Part shown: positions 25,758 through 35,394 of the stretch, piece by piece
Numbering within the stretch: position 1 is the first letter of the stretch
Layout of the letters: each line of letters begins with the position of its first letter
Assembly: GCF_000158815.1 (NCBI RefSeq)
Contig: NZ_GG657738.1
Location: forward strand, 4,695,498-4,759,497
Length of the DNA: 64,000 nt
Direction: 5' to 3'
Source: Micromonospora sp. ATCC 39149
GTDB taxonomy: Bacteria > Actinomycetota > Actinomycetes > Mycobacteriales > Micromonosporaceae
The notes under the pieces: generated by a model
Told to the model about the DNA's origin: nothing
Seen by the model: only the letters and a program-made list of their open reading frames with translations
The model's database searches: none
Translations under genes and position numbers: made by a program

Positions 25758-25853
25758 GTCCGGCAAGACGAGAATCGCCGCCCTCCGGCGGCGCAGACGG
25801 CTCGGCTGGGCGGCCGGAGGGCGGCTCGGCTAGGTCGCGGAGCTGGGCTCGGT

Positions 25854-25900
25854 GAGAAGGGGGACCCTCTCTACCGCAGGCGTTGACAAGGGCCCTTTTT
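25854..25900. repeat. GC-rich imperfect palindromic repeat (Micromonospora-type)
   Basis: A 47-base element with GAGAAGGGGGACCCTC at one end and AAGGGCCCTTTTT at the other, around CTACCGCAGGCGTTGAC. It shares the AAGGG-CCCTT design with the perfect palindrome at 55583-55634. I recall similar elements scattered through Micromonosporaceae genomes; their role is not known. It lies between the ArsR operon and the next gene. Confidence 0.5.
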
Positions 25901-25974
25901 CCGCGGCCGAGCCGGGTCCGGGGGCCGGTAGTAACCTGACCCGCGGACCCGGCAGGGAGAGACGGCAGGTGATC

Positions 25975-27144
25975 ATGGCGCTACGTCGGCACGCGACACG
26001 GCTCGCGGCGGTCTGCGTGATGCTGGGCGGCCTGGTGGCCGCCGGGGCGTCGCCGGCCCTGGCCGAGGGCGATTCGGTGCGGGTGGGCTCCACCGACAGC
26101 TTCCGGCCGGGCGGCTCACCGGGGGCGGTCAACGTCGAGGTGCGCAAGCGCACCGGGGGCTGCGTGGTGCTGCGCACCGGGCTGGGCCTGAGCCTCGCCG
26201 GCCTCGCCGCCAGCCAGGTCACCGTGCAGGTGAACCTGGGGGGCCACTGGTCGCCGGTGCCGGTCTCCGGCGGCGGGGGAGCGGTAGCCACGGGCCGGGC
26301 CGCCCCGACGGACCCGACCCTGTGCAAGGGCAAGAGCGTCACGATGCGCTACCGGCTGACCTTCGCGGCGGGGACCCCGGGCGGCCGGTTGACGGTGGTC
26401 GGCGAGGCGGTCGACGGGCGCGGCCGGGCCATCGGCCGGGACGCCGTCGCGGCCCGGGTGGTCGGGGCGCCGAGCCCGAGCCCGTCGCCCAGCCCGACCC
26501 GCAGCCCGTCGCCGTCGCCGTCGCCGAGTCCGAGCGCGAGCCCGACGGCCGAGCCCACGACCGACGCGACGACCGCCGAGGAACCGACCCTGGCCGCCGT
26601 CGCCGGCCCCGCCGGCGGGGCCGGCACCGTGGACGCGGCCGAGGAGGGCTCTGGCGGGCTGTCCTGGATCATGCTCTTCGGTGTCGGCCTGGTCGTGGTG
26701 GGCGTCGGCCTGATCGTGCTGCTGGTGCGCCGGTCGCGGGCCGACCGCGAGCCGGCCGACGACCTGGTTGTTTCTTCCACCGTCCCGCTGCCGCGCAACC
26801 CCGGCGGCACCACGTACCGGTCCGGGACCCCCGCCCCGTCCCAGGCGGCCGGCGGCGCGCCAATCCAGGCGCCGCCCACCCCCGGGGTGTACGGCCGACC
26901 GTCCGGGCCTCCGTCCGGGGCGGTGTACGGCTCCCACCCCGACGCGCCGGCCACCCACGGCGGCGGTGCGACGTACCCGGCCGGTGGCGGCGCGCCGGGC
27001 CAGGGCGGCGGACCGGCCGTCCCGGGGCCGGCGCCGATCTCGGGCGCGGGCGGGCATCCCGGACCACCCGCCGGCCCGGGTGAGCCGCCCGCGCCCGCCG
27101 GCGGGGGTGACGCGACGACGATCGTGCCGCGCCTGCCCGGCTGA
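25975..27144 (+). CDS. Sec-exported single-pass membrane protein with Ser/Pro stalk
   Basis: A 389-residue protein: signal peptide (residues 1-29, ending S-P-A-L-A), an extracellular beta-rich domain with two cysteines (C-V-V-L and L-C-K-G), a Pro-Ser repeat stalk (about residues 163-190), one transmembrane helix (about 231-253, W-I-M-L-F-G-V-G-L-V-V-V-G-V) and a long Gly/Pro-rich cytoplasmic tail. The tail resembles low-complexity docking regions of actinobacterial envelope proteins. No enzyme motif is seen. ATG 25975 is used; GTG 25969 is closer in spacing to the GGGAGA ribosome site and would add two residues. Confidence 0.7.
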   Translation: MALRRHATRLAAVCVMLGGLVAAGASPALAEGDSVRVGSTDSFRPGGSPGAVNVEVRKRTGGCVVLRTGLGLSLAGLAASQVTVQVNLGGHWSPVPVSGGGGAVATGRAAPTDPTLCKGKSVTMRYRLTFAAGTPGGRLTVVGEAVDGRGRAIGRDAVAARVVGAPSPSPSPSPTRSPSPSPSPSPSASPTAEPTTDATTAEEPTLAAVAGPAGGAGTVDAAEEGSGGLSWIMLFGVGLVVVGVGLIVLLVRRSRADREPADDLVVSSTVPLPRNPGGTTYRSGTPAPSQAAGGAPIQAPPTPGVYGRPSGPPSGAVYGSHPDAPATHGGGATYPAGGGAPGQGGGPAVPGPAPISGAGGHPGPPAGPGEPPAPAGGGDATTIVPRLPG

Positions 27145-27212
27145 GGCCGGCCACGTCCCGCCGCTCCGATACGCTCAGGGCGTTGACGACCTGCGGCCAA
27201 GGAGCGAAGCGC

Positions 27213-28598
27213 GTGTCTGATCTGTCCCGGATCGTGAAGGCGTACGACGTCCGTGGGACGGTGCCGGACCAGTGGGACGAACGGGTCGCCGAGGCCCTGG
27301 GCGTCGCCTTCGGTCAGGTGCTCGACGCCGCCGGTGAGCCCGGCGACGCGGTCGTGATAGCGCACGACATGCGGGCCAGCGGGCCGGGCCTGGCGGAGGC
27401 GTTCGCCGCCGGTGCGCAGGCCGAGGGCCGCTCGGTGATCGAGCTGGGGCTCGCCTCCACCGACATGCTCTACTACGCCTCCGGCACCCTCGGGCTGCCC
27501 GGGGCGATGTTCACCGCCAGCCACAACCCGGCGCAGTACAACGGCATCAAGATGTGCCGGTCCGGCGCCCGCCCGATCGGCCAGGACAGCGGCCTGGCCG
27601 AGATCCGGGACCGGGCGCAGGCGCTGCTCGACTCCGGTGCCGCCCGCCCGGCCGGCGCGCCGACGCGGCCGACCGAGCGGCGCGACCTGCGCCCGGAGTA
27701 CGCCGCCCACCTGCGCAAGCTGGTCGACCTGTCCGGCATCCGGCCGCTGAAGGTCGTGGTCGACGCCGGGAACGGGATGGGCGGCTGGACGGTGCCCAGC
27801 GTGCTCGGCGACGCCGTGCTGCCCGCGCTGCCGCTGGAGATCGTGCCGCTGTACTTCGAACTCGACGGCACCTTCCCCAACCACGAGGCCAACCCCCTGG
27901 ACCCGGCGAACCTGGTCGACCTCCAGCGGGCCGTCCGCGAGCACGGTGCCGACCTGGGGCTGGCGTTCGACGGCGACGCCGACCGCTGCTTCGTGGTCGA
28001 CGAGCGCGGCGAGCCGGTCTCCCCTTCGGCGATCACCGCCCTGGTGGCGGTCCGCGAGCTGGCCAAGCACCCCGGCTCCACCGTGATCCACAACCCGATC
28101 ACCTCCCGTGCGGTGCCGGAGATCATCCGCGAGCACGGCGGCGAGCCGGTGGTCACCCGGGTCGGCCACTCCTTCATCAAGGCCGAGATGGCCCGCACCA
28201 ACGCGGTCTTCGGCGGCGAGCACTCCGCCCACTACTACTTCCGGGACTTCTGGTTCGCCGACACCGGCATGCTGGCCGCCATGCACGCCCTCGCGGCGCT
28301 CGGCGGGCAGGGGCTGCCGCTGTCCGAGCTGGCCCGCGAGTACGAGCGCTACGTCGCCTCGGGCGAGATCAACTCCACGGTGGCCGACCAGGCGGCGAGC
28401 ATCGCGCAGGTGCGGGCCGCGTATCCGCAGGCGGCGGTCGACGAGTTGGACGGGCTGACCCTGAGCTTTCCCGACGGCGCCTGGTTCAACCTGCGTGCCA
28501 GCAACACGGAGCCGCTGCTGCGGCTCAACGTCGAGGCGCCGACCGAGGAGCGGATGATCTCCCTCCGCGACGAGGTGCTCGACCGGGTTCGCCGATAA
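27213..28598 (+). CDS. manB: phosphomannomutase/phosphoglucomutase
   Basis: A 461-residue alpha-D-phosphohexomutase that interconverts mannose-6-phosphate and mannose-1-phosphate for GDP-mannose synthesis. All four motifs are present: the phosphoserine loop T-A-S-H-N-P, the Mg site D-G-D-A-D-R, the sugar-specificity loop G-E-H-S-A-H-Y-Y-F, and the phosphate-binding R-A-S-N-T-E-P. GTG 27213 has an AAGGAGCG ribosome site. The nearby Trm112-like, SIS and manA genes form a mannose-metabolism run typical of actinobacteria. Phosphoglucomutase activity as well is possible. Confidence 0.92.
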   Translation: MSDLSRIVKAYDVRGTVPDQWDERVAEALGVAFGQVLDAAGEPGDAVVIAHDMRASGPGLAEAFAAGAQAEGRSVIELGLASTDMLYYASGTLGLPGAMFTASHNPAQYNGIKMCRSGARPIGQDSGLAEIRDRAQALLDSGAARPAGAPTRPTERRDLRPEYAAHLRKLVDLSGIRPLKVVVDAGNGMGGWTVPSVLGDAVLPALPLEIVPLYFELDGTFPNHEANPLDPANLVDLQRAVREHGADLGLAFDGDADRCFVVDERGEPVSPSAITALVAVRELAKHPGSTVIHNPITSRAVPEIIREHGGEPVVTRVGHSFIKAEMARTNAVFGGEHSAHYYFRDFWFADTGMLAAMHALAALGGQGLPLSELAREYERYVASGEINSTVADQAASIAQVRAAYPQAAVDELDGLTLSFPDGAWFNLRASNTEPLLRLNVEAPTEERMISLRDEVLDRVRR

Positions 28599-28660
28599 GA
28601 TCCCCTGCGCCGGCCGGCACCGCCGTCCGCCGCCTACGCACCCGTGGAAGGAGCCGCACC

Positions 28661-28846
28661 ATGGCCCTGGACCCGCAGTTGCTCGAGATCCTCGCCTGTC
28701 CGGACACACATCACGCCCCGCTCGACTACGACGCCGGCGCGCAGACGCTGACCTGCACCGAGTGCGGGCGGATCTTCGAGGTGCGCGACGACGTGCCGGT
28801 GCTGCTGCTCGACGAGGCGCGCGGCGGACCCGCGCAGCGATCGTGA
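28661..28846 (+). CDS. Trm112-like zinc-ribbon protein (UPF0434)
   Basis: A 61-residue Trm112-family protein. It has the start M-A-L-D-P-Q-L-L-E-I-L-A-C-P and C-T-E-C-G-R-I-F for the zinc-like knuckle, then V-R-D-D-V-P-V-L-L. In eukaryotes Trm112 activates methyltransferases; the bacterial role is unclear. It has a GGAAGGAG ribosome site and its stop overlaps the next start, the usual manB - Trm112-like - SIS order in actinobacteria. Confidence 0.9.
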   Translation: MALDPQLLEILACPDTHHAPLDYDAGAQTLTCTECGRIFEVRDDVPVLLLDEARGGPAQRS

Positions 28847-30039
28847 TGGAGGGGACGGCCGGGGTCAGCGGGCACCGGCACGCCGACGAGTCCCTGCTCG
28901 ACGACCCGGACGCCCTCGCCGCGCACGACCCGGGCGGCATGCTGCGGTTCATGGCCTCGGCCGGGGCACAGGTGCGGGAGTCCGCCGCCCTGGCGGCCGA
29001 GGCCAATCTGACCGTGCTCGCCGACGAGGGCCGCCCTCGGGCAGTCGTCATCGCTGGCATCGGCACCGCCGGGCGTACCGGGGACGTGCTTGCCACGGTC
29101 GCCGGGCCGCGCTGCCCGGTCCCGGTCATCCCGCACCGCAGCGCCGGTGTGCCCGGCTGGGTGGGCGCGGCCGACGTGGTGATCGCGGTCAGCGCCTCCG
29201 GCCGCAGCCCCGAGGCGCTCGGCGCGGCCGAGGCCGCCCACCGTCGGGGGGCCCGGCTGGTCGCCGTCGGCGCGCCCGACTCGCAGTTGCAGTCGGTGGC
29301 CGAGCGGGCCCGGGCGCCGTTCATCCCGGTGCCCCGTCGCGCCCCGGCCCGGGCCAGCCTATGGGCGCTCACCGTGCCGGTTCTGCTCGCCGCCCGTACG
29401 CTCGGGCTCGTGAAGGTCAACGAGGCGGATCTCGCGGAGACGGCGGCGCGGCTCGACGTGGACGCCGACCGCTGCCGTCCCACGGCCGAGTCGTTCGTCA
29501 ACCCGGCGAAGTCGCTGGCCCTGGGGCTGGCCGGCTCGGTGCCGATCGTCTGGGGTTCGTCGCCGCTGGCCACCGTCGCGGCCCGCCGCTTCGGCGACAC
29601 GCTGTCGGCAAACGCCCGCTACCCCGTGGTCAGCGGGGCGCTCGGCGAGGCCGGCCGGGGTCGTGTCGGCCTGCTCGACGGCGTGTTCGGTGGGCTGGCC
29701 GAGGGGGAGCGGGACATCTTCGCCGACCCGGGCGAGCCCAACGAGGACGGCACCCGCCTGCGGCTGGTGCTGCTGCGTGACGGCGGGCTCAACGCCGAGG
29801 ACGACACCGACGAGCCGCTGGCGGTCGAGGAGCGCCGGGCCGATGCCGTGCAGACCCTCGCCGAGCGGCGCGGGGTCCGCTGCGACGTGGTGACCGCCGA
29901 GGGGGGGTCCGCGCTGGAGCGGCTAGCCTCGCTGGTGGCTGTGCCGGACTTCGCCTCCGTCTATCTCGCCCTGGCGCACGGGCTGGACCCGATGGCGGTT
30001 CCGGCCATCACCGAGATGAAGGAGCTGGCGAACCAGTGA
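28846..30039 (+). CDS. SIS-domain phosphosugar isomerase-like protein
   Basis: A 397-residue protein with a SIS domain and a bacterial PGI C-terminal-like domain. SIS features are V-V-I-A-G-I-G-T-A-G-R-T-G (residues about 66-78) and V-I-A-V-S-A-S-G-R-S-P-E-A-L. The C-terminal part contains V-W-G-S-S-P-L-A-T-V-A-A-R-R-F. Related enzymes are bifunctional glucose/mannose-6-phosphate isomerases. The tight link to manB and manA supports a hexose-phosphate role. The ATG at 28846 shares its A with the TGA of the previous gene; GTG 28843 is an alternative. Confidence 0.85.
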   Translation: MEGTAGVSGHRHADESLLDDPDALAAHDPGGMLRFMASAGAQVRESAALAAEANLTVLADEGRPRAVVIAGIGTAGRTGDVLATVAGPRCPVPVIPHRSAGVPGWVGAADVVIAVSASGRSPEALGAAEAAHRRGARLVAVGAPDSQLQSVAERARAPFIPVPRRAPARASLWALTVPVLLAARTLGLVKVNEADLAETAARLDVDADRCRPTAESFVNPAKSLALGLAGSVPIVWGSSPLATVAARRFGDTLSANARYPVVSGALGEAGRGRVGLLDGVFGGLAEGERDIFADPGEPNEDGTRLRLVLLRDGGLNAEDDTDEPLAVEERRADAVQTLAERRGVRCDVVTAEGGSALERLASLVAVPDFASVYLALAHGLDPMAVPAITEMKELANQ

Positions 30040-30063
30040 GCACGTGTGGCACCGGACAGGGAA

Positions 30064-30178
30064 CGGCGTGAGCGCGAGGAGTGAGCTGGGGTTGCGAGCC
30101 CCGCAGTCGCGATCTGAGGTGGCGGCGTGAGCGCGAGGAGTGAGCTGGGGTTGCGAGCCCCGCAGTCGCGATCTGAGG
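30064..30178 (+). repeat. 56-bp perfect tandem repeat, period 59
   Basis: Copy 1 is 30064-30119 and copy 2 is 30123-30178, identical and separated by three bases. Each starts CGGCGTGAGCGCGAGGAG and contains a small hairpin GGGG-TTGCGAG-CCCC. It fills nearly the entire gap between the SIS gene and the CDF transporter gene. Sequences of the GTGAGCGCGAGG type often precede genes in Micromonosporaceae in my memory. Each copy could begin an out-of-frame short peptide (GTG AGC GCG AGG), but I do not call it a gene. Confidence 0.85.
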
Positions 30179-30185
30179 CAGGGCG

Positions 30186-31196
30186 ATGAGCGCCAACGGT
30201 GGTACGAAGGCGATCGTCGCGGCCCTGCTGGCCAACGTCGGCATCGCGGTCACGAAGTTCATCGCGTTCCTGTTGACGGGCTCCTCGTCGATGCTCGCCG
30301 AGTCGATCCACTCGGTGGCCGACTCCGGCAACCAGGGCCTGCTGCTGCTCGGCGGGCGGCGCGCCAGGCGCGAGGCCACCCCGCAGCACCCCTTCGGGTA
30401 CGGCCGGGAGCGCTACGTCTACGCGTTCATCGTGGCCATTGTGCTGTTCAGCGTCGGCGGCCTGTTCGCGCTCTACGAGGCGTGGCACAAGGCTGCCGAT
30501 CCGCACCCGATCGAGAGCTGGCACTGGGTGCCGGTCGTCGTGCTGGTGGCGGCGATCGCGATGGAGAGCTTCTCGTTCCGCACCGCGATCGTGGAGTCCA
30601 ACCTCGTCCGGGGCAACCAGTCCTGGCTGCGGTTCATCCGCCGGGCCAAGGCTCCCGAGCTGCCGGTGGTGCTGCTGGAGGACCTCGGCGCGCTGGTCGG
30701 TCTGGTCCTCGCCCTCTTCGGCGTCGGGATGACGCTGATCACCGGCAACGGCATGTGGGACGCGGCCGGCACGGCGATGATCGGGGTCCTGCTGGTGGCC
30801 ATCGCGATCATTCTGGCGATCGAGACCAAGAGCCTGTTGCTCGGTGAGGGTGCCGAGGCGACCGACGTGGCGACCATCGAGCGGGCCGTCACCGACGGCC
30901 CGGAGGTGGAGCGGATCATCCATATGAAGACGCTCTACCTGGGCCCGGAGGAGCTGCTGGTGGCCGCGAAGATCGCGGTGCGGGCGTGCGAGAGCGCCGA
31001 GGAACTGGCCCGGGGGATCGACGCCGTCGAGGCACGGATCCGCGCGGCCGTCCCGGTCGCCCGGGTGATCTACCTGGAGCCGGACATCTGGTCCGACGCG
31101 GCGGAGCGGGCCGGCATCGGGACCGCCGGGCACACCGCCGTCGTCCACCCGGAGGCGGCGGTGACCAGCGCGGACGAGTCGCACGCCGGAAACTGA
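30186..31196 (+). CDS. cation diffusion facilitator family transporter
   Basis: A 336-residue CDF transporter exporting a divalent metal such as Zn, Co or Mn in exchange for protons. It has six predicted membrane helices. Metal-site motifs are E-S-I-H-S-V-A-D-S-G-N-Q in helix 2 and L-L-E-D-L-G-A-L-V-G in helix 5, with H-P-F-G-Y-G-R-E-R-Y-V-Y after helix 2. The C-terminal cytoplasmic domain follows (V-A-A-K-I-A-V). Metal choice cannot be read safely. It sits directly after the tandem repeat. Confidence 0.9.
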   Translation: MSANGGTKAIVAALLANVGIAVTKFIAFLLTGSSSMLAESIHSVADSGNQGLLLLGGRRARREATPQHPFGYGRERYVYAFIVAIVLFSVGGLFALYEAWHKAADPHPIESWHWVPVVVLVAAIAMESFSFRTAIVESNLVRGNQSWLRFIRRAKAPELPVVLLEDLGALVGLVLALFGVGMTLITGNGMWDAAGTAMIGVLLVAIAIILAIETKSLLLGEGAEATDVATIERAVTDGPEVERIIHMKTLYLGPEELLVAAKIAVRACESAEELARGIDAVEARIRAAVPVARVIYLEPDIWSDAAERAGIGTAGHTAVVHPEAAVTSADESHAGN

Positions 31197-31198
31197 CC

Positions 31199-32356
31199 GT
31201 GGAGCCGCTGCACGGCCCGATCCGGGACTACGCCTGGGGCTCCCGCTCGGCGATCGCCGGGTTGCAGGGGCGGCCGGTGCCCAGCGCGGGCCCGGAGGCC
31301 GAGCTGTGGCTGGGCGCCCACCCGGGTGCCCCGGCGACCGTGCGGCGTGACGGCGAGCCGGTGAGCCTGCTCGACGTGCTGGCCGCCGAGCCGGGGCGTT
31401 GGCTTGGCGAGCGGTCGGTGCGCCGGTTCGGCCCCCGGCTGCCGTTCCTGCTGAAGGTGCTCGCCGCCGACGCTCCGCTGAGTTTGCAGGCGCATCCTGA
31501 CGCGGAGCAGGCCCTCGCCGGGTACGCCGCCGACGCGGCGCGCCCGGCGGGGGAGCGCAACTACGCCGACCCGTACCACAAGCCGGAGCTGCTGGTCGCG
31601 CTCACGCCGTTCGCGGCGCTGTGCGGCTTCCGCGACCCGGCGACGTCGGCGCGGGCGCTGGCCGCCTTCGGTGTGCCGGTGTTGGAGCCGGTGGTGGCGG
31701 CGCTGCACGAGGGAACGGCGGGGCTGCGGGAGGCCGTCCGGCTGCTGCTGAGCTGGCCGGCGGCCCAGCGGGCGGGGCTGGTGGGGGCCGTGTTGGCGGC
31801 GGAGGCCGCCGGGCCGGACGCGGCGCTGGCGCGGGCGCTGGCCGCGCACTATCCCGGCGATCCGGGAGTGCTGGTGGCGTTGCTGCTGCACCACGTCCGG
31901 CTTGCGCCGGGGGAGGCGATCTGGATGCCGGCCGGCAATCTGCACGCCTACCTGCGCGGCACCGGCGTGGAGATCATGGCGGCCAGCGACAACGTGCTGC
32001 GCGGCGGCCTGACCCCGAAGCGGGTGGACGTCGACGAGTTGCTGCGGGTGCTGCGCTTCGAGGTGCTGGGCGACCCGGTGGTGACGCCCAAGCGGGTGTC
32101 GCCGGGGGTGGTGCGCTGGCCGGTGCCGGTGGACGATTTCGCGCTGCACCGGGCGGTCCTCGCCGGGACGCCGGTGCGGCTCGCGGTGCCGGGGCCCCGG
32201 GTGGTGCTCTGCCGCGCCGGGAAATTCTCGGCCGACGACGGGACGGGCGCGGTCACTCTCGCCCCTGGGCAGGCGGCGATCGGCCCCGCCGACGCCGGGC
32301 CGCTCGTTCTCGACGGCGAGGGCGAGGCGTACGTGGCCACCAGCGGGCTGCGCTGA
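31199..32356 (+). CDS. manA: mannose-6-phosphate isomerase, class I
   Basis: A 385-residue type I phosphomannose isomerase (zinc enzyme) converting fructose-6-phosphate and mannose-6-phosphate. Diagnostic blocks are Y-A-W-G-S, F-L-L-K-V-L-A-A-D-A-P-L-S-L-Q-A-H-P-D (zinc His), Y-H-K-P-E-L-L-V-A-L and the late A-I-W-M-P-A-G-N-L-H-A-Y. GTG 31199 begins two bases after the CDF stop, so expression is coupled. It completes the mannose route with manB. Confidence 0.92.
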   Translation: MEPLHGPIRDYAWGSRSAIAGLQGRPVPSAGPEAELWLGAHPGAPATVRRDGEPVSLLDVLAAEPGRWLGERSVRRFGPRLPFLLKVLAADAPLSLQAHPDAEQALAGYAADAARPAGERNYADPYHKPELLVALTPFAALCGFRDPATSARALAAFGVPVLEPVVAALHEGTAGLREAVRLLLSWPAAQRAGLVGAVLAAEAAGPDAALARALAAHYPGDPGVLVALLLHHVRLAPGEAIWMPAGNLHAYLRGTGVEIMAASDNVLRGGLTPKRVDVDELLRVLRFEVLGDPVVTPKRVSPGVVRWPVPVDDFALHRAVLAGTPVRLAVPGPRVVLCRAGKFSADDGTGAVTLAPGQAAIGPADAGPLVLDGEGEAYVATSGLR

Positions 32357-32434
32357 GCGGATCCGGTCGGAAGGCCGCCGTGGCGGCGTCCCGGTGCTCC
32401 GGCTTCCCATGCCGCGAGCTGAGCCGATCATCGG

Positions 32435-32598
32435 CGATTCATCGAGAATCGTTAATTCTTTGTGAGGTTTCCGGACTCGGCGAATGGTGTCGGGACGGTG
32501 GACCCGGCGCGCGGAGGTGGGCGGCTGGAGGTTCGGCCTGCCGGCGCAAATCGGGAATTTCCGGAATGGCTTGACCCTGCGCTGGCTGAGTGTAACTC
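32435..32598 (+). promoter_or_regulatory. palindrome and candidate promoter upstream of ahcY
   Basis: CGATTC-ATCGA-GAATCG (32435-32451) is a 6-bp palindrome in an AT-richer stretch. Further down, TTGACC (32571-32576) and TAACTC (32593-32598) are 16 bases apart and could be the -35 and -10 of ahcY. Transcription from here would give an untranslated leader of about 180 bases. No coding sequence is seen in 32357-32783. Confidence 0.4.
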
Positions 32599-32603
32599 TG
32601 TAA

Positions 32604-32737
32604 GTGCGCAGCGTCACCGCGACGAAGGTTCGGCGGCGCGCGGGGAACCAAACCGGGGGGATGCACGGGGCGGCCGGGCCGTGGGCGGACAGTCCGCCCA
32701 CGACCGACCGCCCCGTGCGCTGTCCGTCTCTGCGCGT
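32604..32737 (+). ncRNA. structured 5' leader RNA of ahcY (candidate riboswitch)
   Basis: The leader can fold into one closed domain. A closing stem pairs GTGCGCAG (32604-32611) with CTGCGCGT (32730-32737). Inside are a small hairpin CGTC-ACCGC-GACG, a GGTTC/GAACC pairing near the sequence GGGGAACC, and a long two-part hairpin: outer 11-bp stem 32663-32673/32708-32718 and inner perfect 11-bp stem 32680-32690/32692-32702. The start codon lies 47 bases after the domain. Control of S-adenosylhomocysteine hydrolase by a methyl-cycle metabolite would make sense, but I could not match a known SAH or SAM riboswitch consensus. Folding was done by eye. Confidence 0.45.
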
Positions 32738-32783
32738 AAGGTGGGGGGTCGCGCAGCACTTCGTTCGTTCGACAGGAGCTTCC

Positions 32784-34283
<1,500 letters not shown>

Positions 34284-34293
34284 GCCGGCACGA

Positions 34294-34336
34294 AAGGGAC
34301 CGGGTCGGCCGCGTGGCGGCGGGCCCGGTCCCTTTG
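34294..34336 (+). terminator. Rho-independent terminator of ahcY
   Basis: AAAGGGACCGGG pairs with CCCGGTCCCTTT around a 19-base loop, starting 11 bases after the ahcY stop. Confidence 0.85.
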
Positions 34337-34423
34337 CGTACGCCGGTGGCGAGCCGGTCGGGTGGCCCGGATCGGCCGGGCGAGGTGGCGAAGAACAACT
34401 TGACGGGGCCCGGGGGGCGGGAG

Positions 34424-34442
34424 GAAGGTATGGCTGCCCTAA
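34424..34442 (+). promoter_or_regulatory. IdeR/DtxR-type iron box
   Basis: GAAGGTATGGCTGCCCTAA matches the 19-base DtxR/IdeR consensus (TWAGGTWAGSCTWACCTWA) at 15 positions by hand comparison. It lies 37 bases upstream of the efeU start, and a TTGACG -35-like element is at 34400-34405. Iron-dependent repression of the efeUOB operon is the natural reading. Confidence 0.7.
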
Positions 34443-34478
34443 GTTAACCGAGGCAATCCGATCGACTACGGAGCATGG

Positions 34479-35372
34479 ATGTTCGCCACCTACCTGATCG
34501 GCCTGCGGGAGGGCCTGGAAGCGACCCTCGTTGTCAGCATTCTGGTCGCCTTCCTGGTGAAGTCGCAGCGCCGGGACCGGCTGCCGCAGGTGTGGGGCGG
34601 CGTCGGGCTCGCGGTGGCGCTGTCGGTGCTCGTCGGGTGGCTGATCGAGTACACCTCGACCTCGCTGCTGGCCCGCTCCGAGGACCGGGAACTGTTCGAG
34701 GCGGTCACCTCCGTGGCGGCCGTCGCCTTCGTCACCTGGATGATCTTCTGGATGCGCCGGGCGGCCCGGACAATCGCCGGTGAGCTGCGCGGCCGGCTCA
34801 CCGAGGCGCTCGCGGTCGGCTCCCTCGCGGTAGCCGGGATGGCCTTCCTCGCGGTGATCCGGGAGGGGCTGGAGACTGCCCTCATCTTCTACTCCGCCGC
34901 CCAGGGCGCGGCCGGCGACAGCGGGCCGCTGCTGGCCCTGCTCGCCGGCATCGCCAGCGCCGTGGCGATCGGCGTGGGCCTCTACTTCAGCGCCCTGAGG
35001 ATCAACCTGTCGACGTTCTTCACCTGGACCGGCGCCCTGCTGATCCTGGTCGCCGCCGGCATTCTCAAGTACGGCGTGCACGACTTCCAGGAGGCCGGCG
35101 TCCTGCCCGGCCTGAACAACCTGGCCTTCGACATCAGCGCGACCCTCGACCCGAGCACCTGGTACGCCGCCCTGCTCGCCGGGATGTTCAACGTCACCCC
35201 CGCCCCGAGCGTGCTGGAGATGGTCGCCTGGGTCGCGTACGCGGTGCCGGTGCTGGTGCTGTTCCTGCGCCGTCCCGCGCCCCGTGCCGGGGCGAGCGCG
35301 CCCACCCCGCCGGCGGGTGTCGCCGGCATCACCGAATCCACCGGTCCGGCGCCCACGTCGCCGCGCGCCTGA
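34479..35372 (+). CDS. efeU: iron permease EfeU (FTR1 family)
   Basis: A 297-residue FTR1-type iron permease with seven predicted membrane helices. The two R-E-G-L-E iron-transfer motifs are G-L-R-E-G-L-E-A-T-L (helix 1) and V-I-R-E-G-L-E-T-A-L (helix 4). It moves ferric iron across the membrane with EfeO and EfeB encoded next. The start is ATG 34479, with a GGAG site; an overlapping out-of-frame ATG at 34475 is not used. Confidence 0.93.
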   Translation: MFATYLIGLREGLEATLVVSILVAFLVKSQRRDRLPQVWGGVGLAVALSVLVGWLIEYTSTSLLARSEDRELFEAVTSVAAVAFVTWMIFWMRRAARTIAGELRGRLTEALAVGSLAVAGMAFLAVIREGLETALIFYSAAQGAAGDSGPLLALLAGIASAVAIGVGLYFSALRINLSTFFTWTGALLILVAAGILKYGVHDFQEAGVLPGLNNLAFDISATLDPSTWYAALLAGMFNVTPAPSVLEMVAWVAYAVPVLVLFLRRPAPRAGASAPTPPAGVAGITESTGPAPTSPRA

Positions 35373-35394
35373 CCATCTCGAGGAGAAAAGCCCG

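Noticed and set aside
26349..29600. A 1083-codon open frame opposite manB and neighbours
   Set aside because: A shadow of the plus-strand genes, with no recognisable domain.
30064..30178. CRISPR array
   Set aside because: Only two copies with a three-base gap and no spacers; a tandem duplication, not a CRISPR.
30140..30847. An alternative gene beginning in the tandem repeat
   Set aside because: It is an out-of-frame shadow of the CDF transporter, which has full family motifs.
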